A stretch of DNA of 64,000 nucleotides, taken from an uncultured Prevotellaceae bacterium. Its GTDB lineage: Bacteria > Bacteroidota > Bacteroidia > Bacteroidales > Bacteroidaceae. The position numbers were made by a program, and so were the translations under genes. Each line of letters opens with the position of its first letter. The stretch's first letter is position 1. The notes below the pieces were generated by a model that was not told the origin of the DNA, did not search any database, and was given only the letters and a program-made list of their open reading frames with translations. The stretch lies in the NCBI GenBank assembly GCA_900315075.1, contig OMXV01000004.1, forward strand, positions 1-64,000, given 5' to 3'. Below, in pieces: positions 35,640 through 44,777 of this stretch.

Positions 35640-37787
35640 ATGAACCCAAGAAAAATCATTTTATTCGTATTATTTATGGCTACTTTACCTATCATGTCGC
35701 AAGACAAAATGCAACAACTGGAGAAAAAAGCAAGTGAGATTATCTCACAAATGACACTCGATGAGAAAATCTCACAAATGATGAACGCCACACCTGGCAT
35801 ACCACGCTTAGGCATCGAGCCTTATGACTGGTGGAACGAGGGACTGCACGGTGTGGGCCGTGACGGGCGAGCCACCGTGTTCCCACAACCCATCGGACTG
35901 GGTGCCACCTTCGACCCTACCCTCGTACAGCAAATTGGTGACGCTATCGCCACCGAAGGGCGCGCAAAATATATCGTAGCCCGGCGCAATCACAACTATG
36001 CCCGTTACACTGGACTGACTTTCTGGAGTCCCAACATCAATATCTTCCGCGACCCACGATGGGGACGAGGCATGGAGACATACGGCGAAGACCCGTTCCT
36101 TACAGGAACCATGGGTACCGCATTTGTCAAAGGTATGCAAGGCGATGACCCTGTCTATCTAAAAGTGGCAGCATGCGGAAAGCACTATGCTGTTCACTCT
36201 GGCCCAGAAAGTACACGTCACACCGCCAATGTGGAACCCTCACGGCGAGACCTCTGGGAGACCTACCTGCCGGCATTCAAAATGTTAGTCCAACATGGAC
36301 ATGTGGAAATCATCATGGGAGCTTACAACCGAGTCTATGGCGAGAGTGCCTCGGGAAGCCAGTTCCTGCTTACCGACGTGCTACGCAAGCAATGGGGATT
36401 CAAAGGGCACATCGTTTCCGACTGTGATGCCATTAACGACATCTACCAAGGGCACAAAATTGCACAGACACCAGCAGAAGCCTGTGCCATAGCCATAAAA
36501 GCTGGTCTCAATGTGGAGTGCGGACATACGTTTAAAGCCATGAAAGAGGCCATCGACCAACAACTGCTCACCGAGGCCGACCTCGACAAAGCACTGATAC
36601 CACTGATGATGACTCGTCTGAAATTAGGTATTCTTCAACCCGATGCCGACTGCCCATACAACAATGTTAGCGAAGACGTCATCTGCAGCGATGAGCATCT
36701 CGCACTGTCACGGAAAGCGGCCACCGAGAGCATGGTGCTACTGAAGAACGACGGTGTGCTGCCACTGCAGAAAGATATCCACACACTATTTGTCACTGGT
36801 GCCGGAGCTGCCGATGCTTTCTGGCTCATGGGCAACTACTTCGGCATTGCCAACCGCTACATCACCTATCTGCAAGGCATTGTCTCGAAGGTAAGCAATG
36901 GTACAGCGGTGAACTATCGTCCAGGCGTGATGGAAAACAGTCCCACCCTCAACAGTATCAACTGGGCTGTGGATGAGGCCGCTGGTGCCGACTACACCGT
37001 AGTGGTGATGGGCAATAACGGAAACCTGGAGGGCGAGGAAGGCGAGGCCATCGACTCAGAATGGGGCGACCGCACCAACATCCGCGTACCTGAGAGTCAG
37101 ATGAAATTCCTACGTGACATCCGTGCCAAGAAGAAAAGCGGCATCATCGTGGTACTCACAGGAGGAAGTCCGGTGGATATGCGCGAAATCACCCAATTGG
37201 CAGATGCCGTGGTGATGGCATGGTACCCAGGACAGGAAGGTGGTTATGCCCTGGGCGACCTACTCTTCGGCGATGCCAATTTCTCTGGACGACTACCTGT
37301 CACTTTCCCTGCCGACGGTGATCTCCTTCCGGCATTCGACGACTACTCCATGCGTGGACGAACCTACAAATATATGTCAGATAACATCTTCTATCCCTTC
37401 GGCTATGGACTGAATTACGGCCGCGTGGAATATGGCGACCTGCAACTGACCGCCAACAAGAAAAAGGGCGTTACTGCCACTATCACACTGACCAATCCTT
37501 CGCAATGGGATGTCACAGAGACCGTACAACTTTATGTCTCCACTCCCGGTGCTGGTGTAAGCGCACCCCTTCAGCAATTAGCAGCATTCCGCCGTGTAGA
37601 AGTAAGAGCTGGCAGTAGTGTGGAGGTTACCTTCGACATCGCTCCCGAACAAATGATGACTGTGGGTGAAGATGGCAGCAGCAGACTGACACGTGGGGAA
37701 TACACTTTCACTGCCGCCAGTGCAGCCCCCTCATCACGCAACGCAGCACTCGGCATACAGACAGTTGTTAAGGTTGTAAAGTTATGA
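35640..37787 (+). CDS. GH3 glycoside hydrolase (xylosidase/glucosidase type)
   Basis: This 715-residue secreted enzyme (signal MNPRKIILFVLFMATLPIMSQ) is a family 3 glycoside hydrolase releasing monosaccharides from non-reducing ends, with retention. Seen are LGIEPYDWWNEGLHGVGRDG, FRDPRWGRGMETYGEDP, CGKHYAVHSGPE and IVSDCDAIND, where Asp261 is the nucleophile. The second alpha/beta domain (GEEGEAIDSEWGDR; GGSPVDM) and a short C-terminal fibronectin-III-like domain (VQLYVST) follow. There is no PA14 insertion, which explains why it is shorter than many Prevotella xylosidases. Those DWWNEGLHG-type enzymes act on xylo-oligosaccharides or beta-glucosides; the substrate cannot be fixed by eye. No sus genes are adjacent. 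Confidence 0.9.
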   Translation: MNPRKIILFVLFMATLPIMSQDKMQQLEKKASEIISQMTLDEKISQMMNATPGIPRLGIEPYDWWNEGLHGVGRDGRATVFPQPIGLGATFDPTLVQQIGDAIATEGRAKYIVARRNHNYARYTGLTFWSPNINIFRDPRWGRGMETYGEDPFLTGTMGTAFVKGMQGDDPVYLKVAACGKHYAVHSGPESTRHTANVEPSRRDLWETYLPAFKMLVQHGHVEIIMGAYNRVYGESASGSQFLLTDVLRKQWGFKGHIVSDCDAINDIYQGHKIAQTPAEACAIAIKAGLNVECGHTFKAMKEAIDQQLLTEADLDKALIPLMMTRLKLGILQPDADCPYNNVSEDVICSDEHLALSRKAATESMVLLKNDGVLPLQKDIHTLFVTGAGAADAFWLMGNYFGIANRYITYLQGIVSKVSNGTAVNYRPGVMENSPTLNSINWAVDEAAGADYTVVVMGNNGNLEGEEGEAIDSEWGDRTNIRVPESQMKFLRDIRAKKKSGIIVVLTGGSPVDMREITQLADAVVMAWYPGQEGGYALGDLLFGDANFSGRLPVTFPADGDLLPAFDDYSMRGRTYKYMSDNIFYPFGYGLNYGRVEYGDLQLTANKKKGVTATITLTNPSQWDVTETVQLYVSTPGAGVSAPLQQLAAFRRVEVRAGSSVEVTFDIAPEQMMTVGEDGSSRLTRGEYTFTAASAAPSSRNAALGIQTVVKVVKL

Positions 37788-37945
37788 GGTCGCTTCGCTT
37801 GTAGGTCGTGAGGTCGCTTTGCTTGTAGGTTATAAGGTGAGAAATGATTGTATTGCACCATCATATTACACCTTATAACCTCACAACCTCACAACCTTAT
37901 AACCTCATAACCTTATAACCTTACAACCTTACAACCTCATAACCT
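37785..37945. repeat. Mosaic intergenic hairpin with 13-base perfect arms
   Basis: AGGTTATAAGGTG (37827-37839) is exactly inverted at 37869-37881. The loop contains TTGTATTG and ATCATATTA, matching the core at 10380-10415. Outside lie further AGGT- and CCTCATAACC-type units, and two copies of GAGGTCGCTT(C/T)GCTTGTAGGT. It separates two convergent genes and may act as a bidirectional terminator. Confidence 0.8.
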
Positions 37946-37949
37946 TCAA

Positions 37950-38789
37950 TCATTCCTCCTCAATCCCTGCGACTTCCACCAGGTATTGCAGGATTTTATT
38001 CAGCGTGTCATGGTGGTCGGGGCCTGTGGCATAACCGCCAGAATCTATCGAACCTCCTTCAAACGAAATAGTCATCGACCAACCAGAAGCATCCGTAATC
38101 ATCACCTCTGGATGATACTCACGATAGACATCATATAGCTTTCCTTCCTCCACCATATCGCGGACACGTTGGAAAACAGAATCATTTACTTCTATCTCAC
38201 ATTTTGTCTCACCCGGATTCTCTGGCATATGCATCCTACGGGCAATCGTTATTTTGAGAATGTTCTTTCCTTTATTCTTGTTCAGTGAGAACTCCTCACG
38301 GAAGCCTGCAAAGCCGTTGTTGCGACTATAGTAGAAATACTTGAGTGCTCCCGAGGGCATCGAAGCATTTGTGCCACCCTTCATAAAACCATTTAAGGCA
38401 CCAGAGAAATGAGCAAAGCATTTCTCAGTCTCCTCTGCTTGGGCAAATGACTGCCGTGCCAGATCCACATTTTTGAAATACTTAGCAAGTAGCTTGTTTT
38501 GTTTCTTCAGTTTCTTCGTTGTGCCAATAATCTCATCTCGAGTCTGAAGAATCTTCTGAGCATAGATATAATCCTCTTCCACTTCATTCAGTATAAATTG
38601 TTGCCCACCAGGATTGTAACGAGAGACTTGAGCAATCATTCTATCGGTAGATTCCATATCTTTCAGAAATGAATTCCGAGGTGTCCATATACCATCCTTA
38701 TTGATATTCGCCACCACCTCATCAACTTGGGCCCATGCACCCAACGAAAGTGCCATAGCACACATCAGTGTCAATAGTATTCTTTTCAT
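37950..38789 (-). CDS. Secreted protein of unknown function
   Basis: This 279-residue protein has a signal peptide (MKRILLTLMCAMALSLGAWAQ) and is otherwise a family I do not recognise. The first third is helical and charged (EEDYIYAQKILQTRDEIIG, TKKLKKQNKLLAKYF). The rest is mixed alpha/beta, with EFSLNKNKGKNILKITIARR and a Gly-rich segment (SFEGGSIDSGGYATGPDHH) near the C-terminus. It carries no lipobox, no T9SS-like tail and no catalytic motif visible to me. It has a good promoter of its own and is transcribed towards the GH3 gene. It is probably periplasmic or surface located. Confidence 0.72.
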   Translation of the reverse strand: MKRILLTLMCAMALSLGAWAQVDEVVANINKDGIWTPRNSFLKDMESTDRMIAQVSRYNPGGQQFILNEVEEDYIYAQKILQTRDEIIGTTKKLKKQNKLLAKYFKNVDLARQSFAQAEETEKCFAHFSGALNGFMKGGTNASMPSGALKYFYYSRNNGFAGFREEFSLNKNKGKNILKITIARRMHMPENPGETKCEIEVNDSVFQRVRDMVEEGKLYDVYREYHPEVMITDASGWSMTISFEGGSIDSGGYATGPDHHDTLNKILQYLVEVAGIEEE

Positions 38790-38830
38790 AGTAAGATATC
38801 TTATTTATTTAGACTATAGTTTTACAGCCA

Positions 38831-38862
38831 CAAAGATAGAAAAAAATTAATCAAACCACAAA
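38831..38862 (-). promoter_or_regulatory. Promoter, TTTG-N20-TATCTTTG
   Basis: TTTG (38862-38859) and TATCTTTG (38838-38831) on the minus strand lie 20 bases apart, about 42 bases before the ATG at 38789. Confidence 0.8.
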
Positions 38863-39085
38863 AATAATTAGGAAATTGAAGAATGGTAATTGAAAAAAAG
38901 AAAACTAAAAATGAAGAGTTGTCTCTATCATGCATATTATTGTAAATAGGTAATCAAAATTATCTGTAACAATCATCTATTTTTGACCACCTACTTATTA
39001 GTCGTTAGATGTTAACCAAACCTACTCCGTATAAGCCAATAGTGTTTTTTCAATCTTCAATTTTAAATATATTCCAAAAAATGTG

Positions 39086-39093
39086 TAACTTTG
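39086..39093 (+). promoter_or_regulatory. Minus-7 box TAACTTTG deciding the Rid start
   Basis: It matches TAnnTTTG with transcription expected near 39100. An upstream in-frame ATG at 39091 would lie inside this box, so the next ATG, 39121, is taken as the start. The minus-33 element is unclear. Confidence 0.6.
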
Positions 39094-39120
39094 CAGCGTT
39101 TTTCGAAGAGCAACATTTTT

Positions 39121-40143
39121 ATGAACGACAGATATACGATTCTTGCCCCACAGGGCAGGGGACATTTTACCGACCGCCTTGGCGAATTATTTCTTACACT
39201 TGGCCACTATCTCGATACAGAACAAATGGAAGGCCGACAGATGCAATTCGCAAAAATCTTCCTCAGCGACGCCCAAAATCAATATGGCGACCTCAAAAAG
39301 TCAGTTCTTTACAAAGAATATCTGGCCACTGTCCCCAATACCATTATCGAACAGCCACCTCTCGATGGTTCCAAAATCTCAATATTAGTAAAGACGTCCA
39401 CCTCCGAGCCACAGTTCATCTTCCACAGCATCCGCCTAAAGGAAGAAGAAACGCGCGGTGCCAATTCGTATATCCAGACCATGCTCATTTTCGACAAATA
39501 TTTAGAAGATATCCGAAAACGTGGGCTAACACTGAAAGAGCATTGTGTGCGCACATGGATTTATGTGGCCGACATTGACGTCAACTACCAAGGGATGGTG
39601 AATGCACGTAATGATATCTTCCGCAACCAAGGTCTCACCCCCGACACCCATTTCATTGCCAGTACTGGCATCGGAGGGTTCTCACAAACTCGCAGTGCCT
39701 CGGTGGCAATCGACTTTCTCACTTTCCCCAACATCAAAGAATGCAACAAACGCTACCTTCAAGCCCTTGACCATCTAAACCCCACTCATGAGTATGGTGT
39801 ATCGTTCGAACGCGGCACCTGCCTAACTCTCGACGGTGATGACACTTGTTTTATTTCAGGTACTGCCAGTATCGACAAAAACGGCAAATGTCTCTACATG
39901 GGCGACATCAGCCGCCAAACTGCTCGTCTGTTGGAAAACATCGGCGCCCTTCTGCACGATGGCGGCATGACTATGGCCGACGCACGTTACTTTCTCATAT
40001 ATCTGCGTGACCCCTCCGATAGCTTTGTCGTGGAGCAGTTCATGCGTCAAGCATACCCCGAAACACCACACATCCTGCTGCAAGGCAAGGTTTGCCGTCC
40101 AGAATGGCTTGTGGAGATGGAGTGTGTTGCAAGTAAAAGATAA
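39121..40143 (+). CDS. Double-domain Rid/YjgF-like protein (FkbO-like)
   Basis: This 340-residue cytosolic protein looks like two Rid (YjgF/YER057c) folds in tandem, as in chorismatase/FkbO-like proteins. The C-terminal half shows the Rid pattern clearly (FISGTASIDKNGKCLYMGDI, RQTARLLENIGALLHDGGM, ARYFLIYLRDPSD). The N-terminal half (residues about 1-180) includes RTWIYVADIDVNYQGMVNAR, a similar element. Typical Rid enzymes hydrolyse reactive enamines/imines; chorismatases hydrolyse chorismate. Active-site residues cannot be assigned safely. The gene lies 42 bases upstream of the first DUF6057-like gene in the same direction, so it probably heads that three-gene operon. The link may be functional or only positional. 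Confidence 0.75.
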   Translation: MNDRYTILAPQGRGHFTDRLGELFLTLGHYLDTEQMEGRQMQFAKIFLSDAQNQYGDLKKSVLYKEYLATVPNTIIEQPPLDGSKISILVKTSTSEPQFIFHSIRLKEEETRGANSYIQTMLIFDKYLEDIRKRGLTLKEHCVRTWIYVADIDVNYQGMVNARNDIFRNQGLTPDTHFIASTGIGGFSQTRSASVAIDFLTFPNIKECNKRYLQALDHLNPTHEYGVSFERGTCLTLDGDDTCFISGTASIDKNGKCLYMGDISRQTARLLENIGALLHDGGMTMADARYFLIYLRDPSDSFVVEQFMRQAYPETPHILLQGKVCRPEWLVEMECVASKR

Positions 40144-40185
40144 ATAAGTAGGAATACCATCAACATATTTTGAGCACCTACTTAC

Positions 40186-41799
40186 ATGTCAAAAATCTTC
40201 CTCAAACCCCAACGTAGCACCCTCGTCCAGATGGCAATCATTCTGCTCTGGGGTGTGGTGTGTATGGTGTTTTTCCAGGGTTACTACCATTACCATTTCT
40301 TCTACCAGGAACAAAACCAACTGTTTCTGCTTACCTGCGACTATGCCACCTCTTACCTCCAACATCCAGCATGGCTCGCATGCTTGGCAGGAGATTTTCT
40401 CACACAGTTTTATTATTACCTCTGGCTTGGGCCACTCATCCTCACTATTGCACTGCTCACTATAGGCGACCTGGCACGTAGGGCACTCCAACAAACAGAT
40501 ATACCTCATTGGTGGGCATTCGGCATCGCTATCGCGCTCATCACTGTCGAGGTAATATTTTGTTTTAAAACCTCCTATCGTCTATCATCGGTTCTTGCCC
40601 TCGGTGGTGGTATCGCCATGTTCCTCATATTCTACCCCCTATTTCGTAAAGGTTGGGGGTGGCAATGCTGTGCGATAATTTTCGGCACAGCTCTCACCTA
40701 TTGGTTGTTTGGCTATGGGTTGTGGGCATTCTTCATTCTATTGCTGATAGACGCTGTCTGCAAGATACTCAGAAGCAACAAGGAGTCAAAGAAAGCTCTA
40801 CTGTTACGTCTCATCACTCTCCTTGCCATCCCCATCATCACCAGTTTGGGAAGAAACTGCTACTATCTCAAGGCAGACGCAGCACTCACCTATCCTGGCA
40901 TGGGGAAATTTAATATGCCCGACATAGCACTGGAGAAATGCTTTGCCGTGGACAACGAATACCATTTCGGCAATTATGCCAAGGTAAAGGAAATCGTGGA
41001 AAACGACCCCCACCCTACCGATCCGATGCTCTTCTTCTACAACCTCGTACAGGCCCAGGAAGGCCAATTGCCCGACCAACTCCTCCATTTTTCACCCAAC
41101 CAACTAGGTACATTCTATGCCATAGGTCCTAATACTCCACTCATCACCATCATCAATATGAATGAGTTATATTGGGCATTAGGTGATATGACAATGGCCG
41201 AGCGTGCCGCCATGATGACAAACGTTTTCGCGCCCAACAACCGCAACGTGCGCATGATGAAACGATTAGCAGAATGTAATCTCGTCAGCGGCGACACCCT
41301 CGCAGCCAACAAATATTTACATATTTTGCAAAACACATGGGTATATAAAGACTGGGCCGACCGAGTCATCAACAAAGATGCGAATATTTGGCAGGGCATC
41401 CAAGCCAAACAACAATTTGTCAACCAGGCCGACACCATCCGCCTTGATGATAACCTACACCGTGTGATGATGGAACTACTCGACTCCAATCCCAACAACA
41501 TTGTAGCACTCGACTATATCCTCTGCAGCAACTTGTTGCTGAAAGACATCACCAACTTCAAGCGCGATTATGACCGCTATTGCATGGATTCGGGACAGCC
41601 ACGCCTCAAGCCCCTCTATCAACAGGCACTGATGGTCTGGCTCGCCGGCACACATGCTCCTCAAGAGGAATGGGAGCGATATATCCACGATGGCGCGTTG
41701 GTGGAGCGATTTGCTCAGTACAACAATAATCGAGGTAACCCACAGTTCAGAGATACATATTGGTATTATTTCGATACCGCAAAAGCACCAAAGCCATGA
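40186..41799 (+). CDS. DUF6057-like multi-pass membrane protein (copy A)
   Basis: This 537-residue protein has about six or seven transmembrane helices in the first 230 residues (for example MAIILLWGVVCMVFFQG, WLGPLILTIALLTIG). A soluble, probably helical-repeat C-terminal half follows (residues about 235-537; MTMAERAAMMTNVF, LAECNLVSGDTLAANKYL). Shared with the two paralogues at 44774 and 48703 are the FxQGYYHYHFFYQEQNQLFL-like opening, a FLTQFYYYLW loop and the Tyr/Glu-rich junction. I match it from memory to DUF6057. It overlaps the next lipoprotein gene by ATGA (41796-41799), so the two are translationally coupled. The C-terminal part probably lies in the periplasm. The function is unknown. 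Confidence 0.8.
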   Translation: MSKIFLKPQRSTLVQMAIILLWGVVCMVFFQGYYHYHFFYQEQNQLFLLTCDYATSYLQHPAWLACLAGDFLTQFYYYLWLGPLILTIALLTIGDLARRALQQTDIPHWWAFGIAIALITVEVIFCFKTSYRLSSVLALGGGIAMFLIFYPLFRKGWGWQCCAIIFGTALTYWLFGYGLWAFFILLLIDAVCKILRSNKESKKALLLRLITLLAIPIITSLGRNCYYLKADAALTYPGMGKFNMPDIALEKCFAVDNEYHFGNYAKVKEIVENDPHPTDPMLFFYNLVQAQEGQLPDQLLHFSPNQLGTFYAIGPNTPLITIINMNELYWALGDMTMAERAAMMTNVFAPNNRNVRMMKRLAECNLVSGDTLAANKYLHILQNTWVYKDWADRVINKDANIWQGIQAKQQFVNQADTIRLDDNLHRVMMELLDSNPNNIVALDYILCSNLLLKDITNFKRDYDRYCMDSGQPRLKPLYQQALMVWLAGTHAPQEEWERYIHDGALVERFAQYNNNRGNPQFRDTYWYYFDTAKAPKP

Positions 41800-43265
41800 A
41801 GAAGGAGCATATTGGACTATTATTGATTTTGTTGCTCGTGGCCTGCACGCCTACCCCAGAGAACGTGCAGAAGAGCGATGGAATGCCACCGATGTATCCC
41901 GACTATACCGATATTTGGATTCCCCGTAATATCGCGCCACTTAACTTCATTTTGCGTGGCGGCATCGAGGCTGTCGAGGTGGTAGCCACAGTTGACGACC
42001 AACAACTACAAATAAACGAGAAAGGCGATGAGGTGTGTTTCGAAATCGACGAATGGCACGAATTTATTGAAAACGCCAAGAACAAGGAAGTAAAAGTTCG
42101 TGTAACGGCTCTCAAAGAAGGTCAGTGGACTGAATATAAGCAATTTTCATGGCATGTCACCAACGACTCCATCGACCCCTACCTGACCTACCGATTAATA
42201 GAACCCGACTATGAGATTTACCAGAATCTGACCTTGCAGGAGCGATGCATAGAGAATTTTGAAGAGCGGTCGATTTCACACTATGGCCTTACAGGCAACC
42301 GCTGTATGAACTGCCATACCTATGCAAACCAACAACCTGGTCTGTCGATGTTCTATGTTCGTGGTGAAGGAGGCGGTGCCATTCTCAACCGAAATGGGAA
42401 ATTGTCAAAACTCAACATAAAAACCGACGACATGGTGTCGGGCAGCGTGTATTTTGGGTTCAGTCCCACGGGCAGATACATCACGTTCTCCACCAATATC
42501 ATCATCCCAGCATTCCATGCCATGCCCAAAAAGCGTTTAGAGGTATTCGACAGGAAATCAGATGTCTATGTGGCCGACTTAAACACAAACACCATCATTG
42601 AGAGTCCACTACTTAGCGACACATTATGTTTTGAGACCTTCCCCACCTTCTCGCCTGACGGCAAATACATCTATTATTGCGTTGCTCCATCGACTCAACT
42701 GCCCGACGGACTAAATGAAATGCGCTATAGTCTCTGTCGTATCCCTTTCGATGAACAAACTGGAACTATCGGCAGCGAGGTGGACACACTCTTCAATGGA
42801 CCAAAACAGGGTTTGTCGGTTTGCCATCCACGCATCAGCCCCGACGGACAACGAATCGTCTTTTCCGTGGCCAATTACGGCACCTTTCCCATCTGGCATC
42901 CAGAGGCTGACCTAAGCATGATGAACCTCATAACAGGTAAAATTGACAGTATGGCCGTGGTAAACAGTGCCAAAAGCGACACCTACCACAGTTGGTCGTC
43001 CAACAGCCGATGGCTGGTCTTCGCCTCAAAACGTGACGATGGTCTTTATGGCAAACCATATTTCTGCTATATTGATGCAGATGGCTTCTGCCATAAGCCC
43101 TTTGTGCTACCCCAAAAGAATCCACATTTCTATGACCTCAATCTCAAATCATTTAATGCCCCAGAACTGGGATGCGGCCCCCTTCCATTCTCTGCCGCTG
43201 ATACCCAACAGGCATTAGAGGGCGAGGGCGTGGACTTTCATTTTTCCAACACAAGGACACATTGA
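41796..43265 (+). CDS. TolB-propeller lipoprotein with CxxCH (copy A)
   Basis: This 489-residue lipoprotein (lipobox LVAC) has a beta-sandwich N-terminal part, a single c-type-haem-like motif CMNCH (Cys170, Cys173, His174) and then a TolB/PD40-like beta-propeller (SPDGKYIYYCVAPS, SPDGQRIVFSVANYG, SSNSRWLVFASKRDDGLYG). The haem motif lies about 170 residues in, at the same place as in paralogues 43302 and 47222. The start is set at 41796, where ATG overlaps the previous stop, rather than at an upstream in-frame ATG (41760), because only the later start begins directly with a lipoprotein signal. Haem attachment is inferred from the motif alone. It is anchored in the envelope. The role may be redox, ligand binding or scaffolding. 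Confidence 0.8.
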   Translation: MKKEHIGLLLILLLVACTPTPENVQKSDGMPPMYPDYTDIWIPRNIAPLNFILRGGIEAVEVVATVDDQQLQINEKGDEVCFEIDEWHEFIENAKNKEVKVRVTALKEGQWTEYKQFSWHVTNDSIDPYLTYRLIEPDYEIYQNLTLQERCIENFEERSISHYGLTGNRCMNCHTYANQQPGLSMFYVRGEGGGAILNRNGKLSKLNIKTDDMVSGSVYFGFSPTGRYITFSTNIIIPAFHAMPKKRLEVFDRKSDVYVADLNTNTIIESPLLSDTLCFETFPTFSPDGKYIYYCVAPSTQLPDGLNEMRYSLCRIPFDEQTGTIGSEVDTLFNGPKQGLSVCHPRISPDGQRIVFSVANYGTFPIWHPEADLSMMNLITGKIDSMAVVNSAKSDTYHSWSSNSRWLVFASKRDDGLYGKPYFCYIDADGFCHKPFVLPQKNPHFYDLNLKSFNAPELGCGPLPFSAADTQQALEGEGVDFHFSNTRTH

Positions 43266-43301
43266 GGCTGAAATGTGACAAACCGTAACACGCCCCTACC
43301 C

Positions 43302-44777
43302 TCATTTTGCTTTTGTTTCCACTCGCTGGTCACTTAGAATCTCGCGGGCGGCTGAGCGGGCATCGAAGGAAACTGAGGTTGCAGTAAAGTCGGGTGTATT
43401 GAAAGAATAAAGTGTCTCGTCGTAGTATTCCTTCGGATTACGCTGTGGAAGGAGGAAAGGTTTCGTGGCATTTCCCTGGTCATCGATTGAAGCCATGTAA
43501 AGACGTGTATATAGGCCATCGCCACGACGTGAAGTGAATACAATCCAGTGACTGTTGACATTCCAATTGTGGTAACTGTCGGCATGGGGACTGTTCACAT
43601 TCTCCAAGGGGTGTACCTCGAGAGTGGCAAGGTCGAGGAGCCATTGGTCGCTCTCCTCATGCCATACCGAGAAATATCCATAGTCCATGAGTGTGAAGAG
43701 GATATACTTACCATCATAGGAAGGCCGGGGCCAAGTAAGGCTTTTATTCTGCGCCGCTGCATTAAAGAGTGTATCGACATGGTCGCCGAACTTGGCTGTC
43801 TCTGGATTGAAACTGATACTACATAGGTTGTATTGCTCTTTTTTATAATTAGCGGGATAGTCTTGTTGCAGGCAGGTCATAAAATACAATGTACGCCCGT
43901 CAGGCGAAAATACCGGGCAATTTTCCGACCAGTCTTTTGTCATAATGAGTGAGTCGGAAATAATCTCATGGGTGGCAGGATTATAGACGAAAATGTCGGA
44001 AGAGAGGTCAAACACTTCTATCCGCTCATCCTTCACCATATGAAATCCCTGTCGTGTCTGGTTGGTAGAGAACGCACAATATTTGCCAGACGGATGCCAA
44101 TAAGGATAAACCATCGAGCCACCGAGAAGGTCGTTCTTGGCTTTGAGCCACTCTCGTTTGCCATCAATCTGAATCATCGTAGCACCATGGTCACCACGCA
44201 CATGAAAGACCATCTGTTTGGGATTGGTACGATTAGCAGTATGGCAGTTGAAGCATGCACCTGGCACACGGGTGTTGTCGATAAGTTCACTCTCCTCAAA
44301 GTCGGATAGCGACCGCTGATACAGCCCCATGTGGCTATAAGTCTCATATCCTGGAGCAATACGTCGGTAGGTCAGTCCCCATTCGTCAAGGGCATAGTTG
44401 CTCACGTGGATGGCAAAATCGCGATATTGTGTCCATTCTCCATTGCGAAGAGCACAAACAGTCACATTCAAGTCACCACCCTTATTTTCCTCCACAATCT
44501 GATGCCAATCATCGATATCGAAGTCGGCATAGTCGCCAGCAGTGTGAAGCGTACCACTCTTGGAACCTTTTACGGTCACATCGATGCAGTCGGCCTCAAC
44601 ATTGACGCTGAAATTCAGGGGCGCTATTCCCACAGGGATGGTAACATCGACATAGTCGGGAAAAATGGTTGGCAGGTCGCCCACCACTTTGGGATTTTCC
44701 ACAGTAGGCGCACAAGCTCCCACGCATAGCAGGAAAACCACTGTGGCTATATATAAAAATATTTTTCTGACGCTCAT
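43302..44777 (-). CDS. TolB-propeller lipoprotein with CxxCH (copy B)
   Basis: This 491-residue paralogue of the 41796 product has lipobox VGAC near residue 22, a beta-sandwich N-terminal region, CFNCH (Cys175, Cys178, His179) followed by TANRT, then propeller blades (SPDGRTLYFMTC, NSHWIVFTSRRGDGLYTRLY). The ATG at 44777 overlaps the stop of the upstream membrane gene (44774-44776) as ATGA, so that start is chosen over an ATG 24 bases further upstream. It is the last gene of the five-gene minus-strand operon and converges on copy A with 36 bases between the stops and no clear terminator. Haem binding is inferred; partner and substrate are unknown. Confidence 0.8.
   Translation of the reverse strand: MSVRKIFLYIATVVFLLCVGACAPTVENPKVVGDLPTIFPDYVDVTIPVGIAPLNFSVNVEADCIDVTVKGSKSGTLHTAGDYADFDIDDWHQIVEENKGGDLNVTVCALRNGEWTQYRDFAIHVSNYALDEWGLTYRRIAPGYETYSHMGLYQRSLSDFEESELIDNTRVPGACFNCHTANRTNPKQMVFHVRGDHGATMIQIDGKREWLKAKNDLLGGSMVYPYWHPSGKYCAFSTNQTRQGFHMVKDERIEVFDLSSDIFVYNPATHEIISDSLIMTKDWSENCPVFSPDGRTLYFMTCLQQDYPANYKKEQYNLCSISFNPETAKFGDHVDTLFNAAAQNKSLTWPRPSYDGKYILFTLMDYGYFSVWHEESDQWLLDLATLEVHPLENVNSPHADSYHNWNVNSHWIVFTSRRGDGLYTRLYMASIDDQGNATKPFLLPQRNPKEYYDETLYSFNTPDFTATSVSFDARSAAREILSDQRVETKAK

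Larger units (their letters stand above)
38790..39120. other. Divergent intergenic region
   Basis: No gene is seen. The stretch holds the minus-strand promoter at 38831-38862 and a plus-strand minus-7 box at 39086-39093, with A/T-rich sequence between and none of the tandem repeats found in most other spacers. Confidence 0.6.

Noticed and set aside
39091..39120. Earlier start for the Rid-like gene
   Set aside because: The ATG at 39091 lies within the TAACTTTG promoter box at 39086-39093.
41760..41795. Earlier start for the copy A lipoprotein
   Set aside because: It would add residues before the lipoprotein signal, whereas the ATG at 41796 overlaps the previous stop and begins the signal directly.
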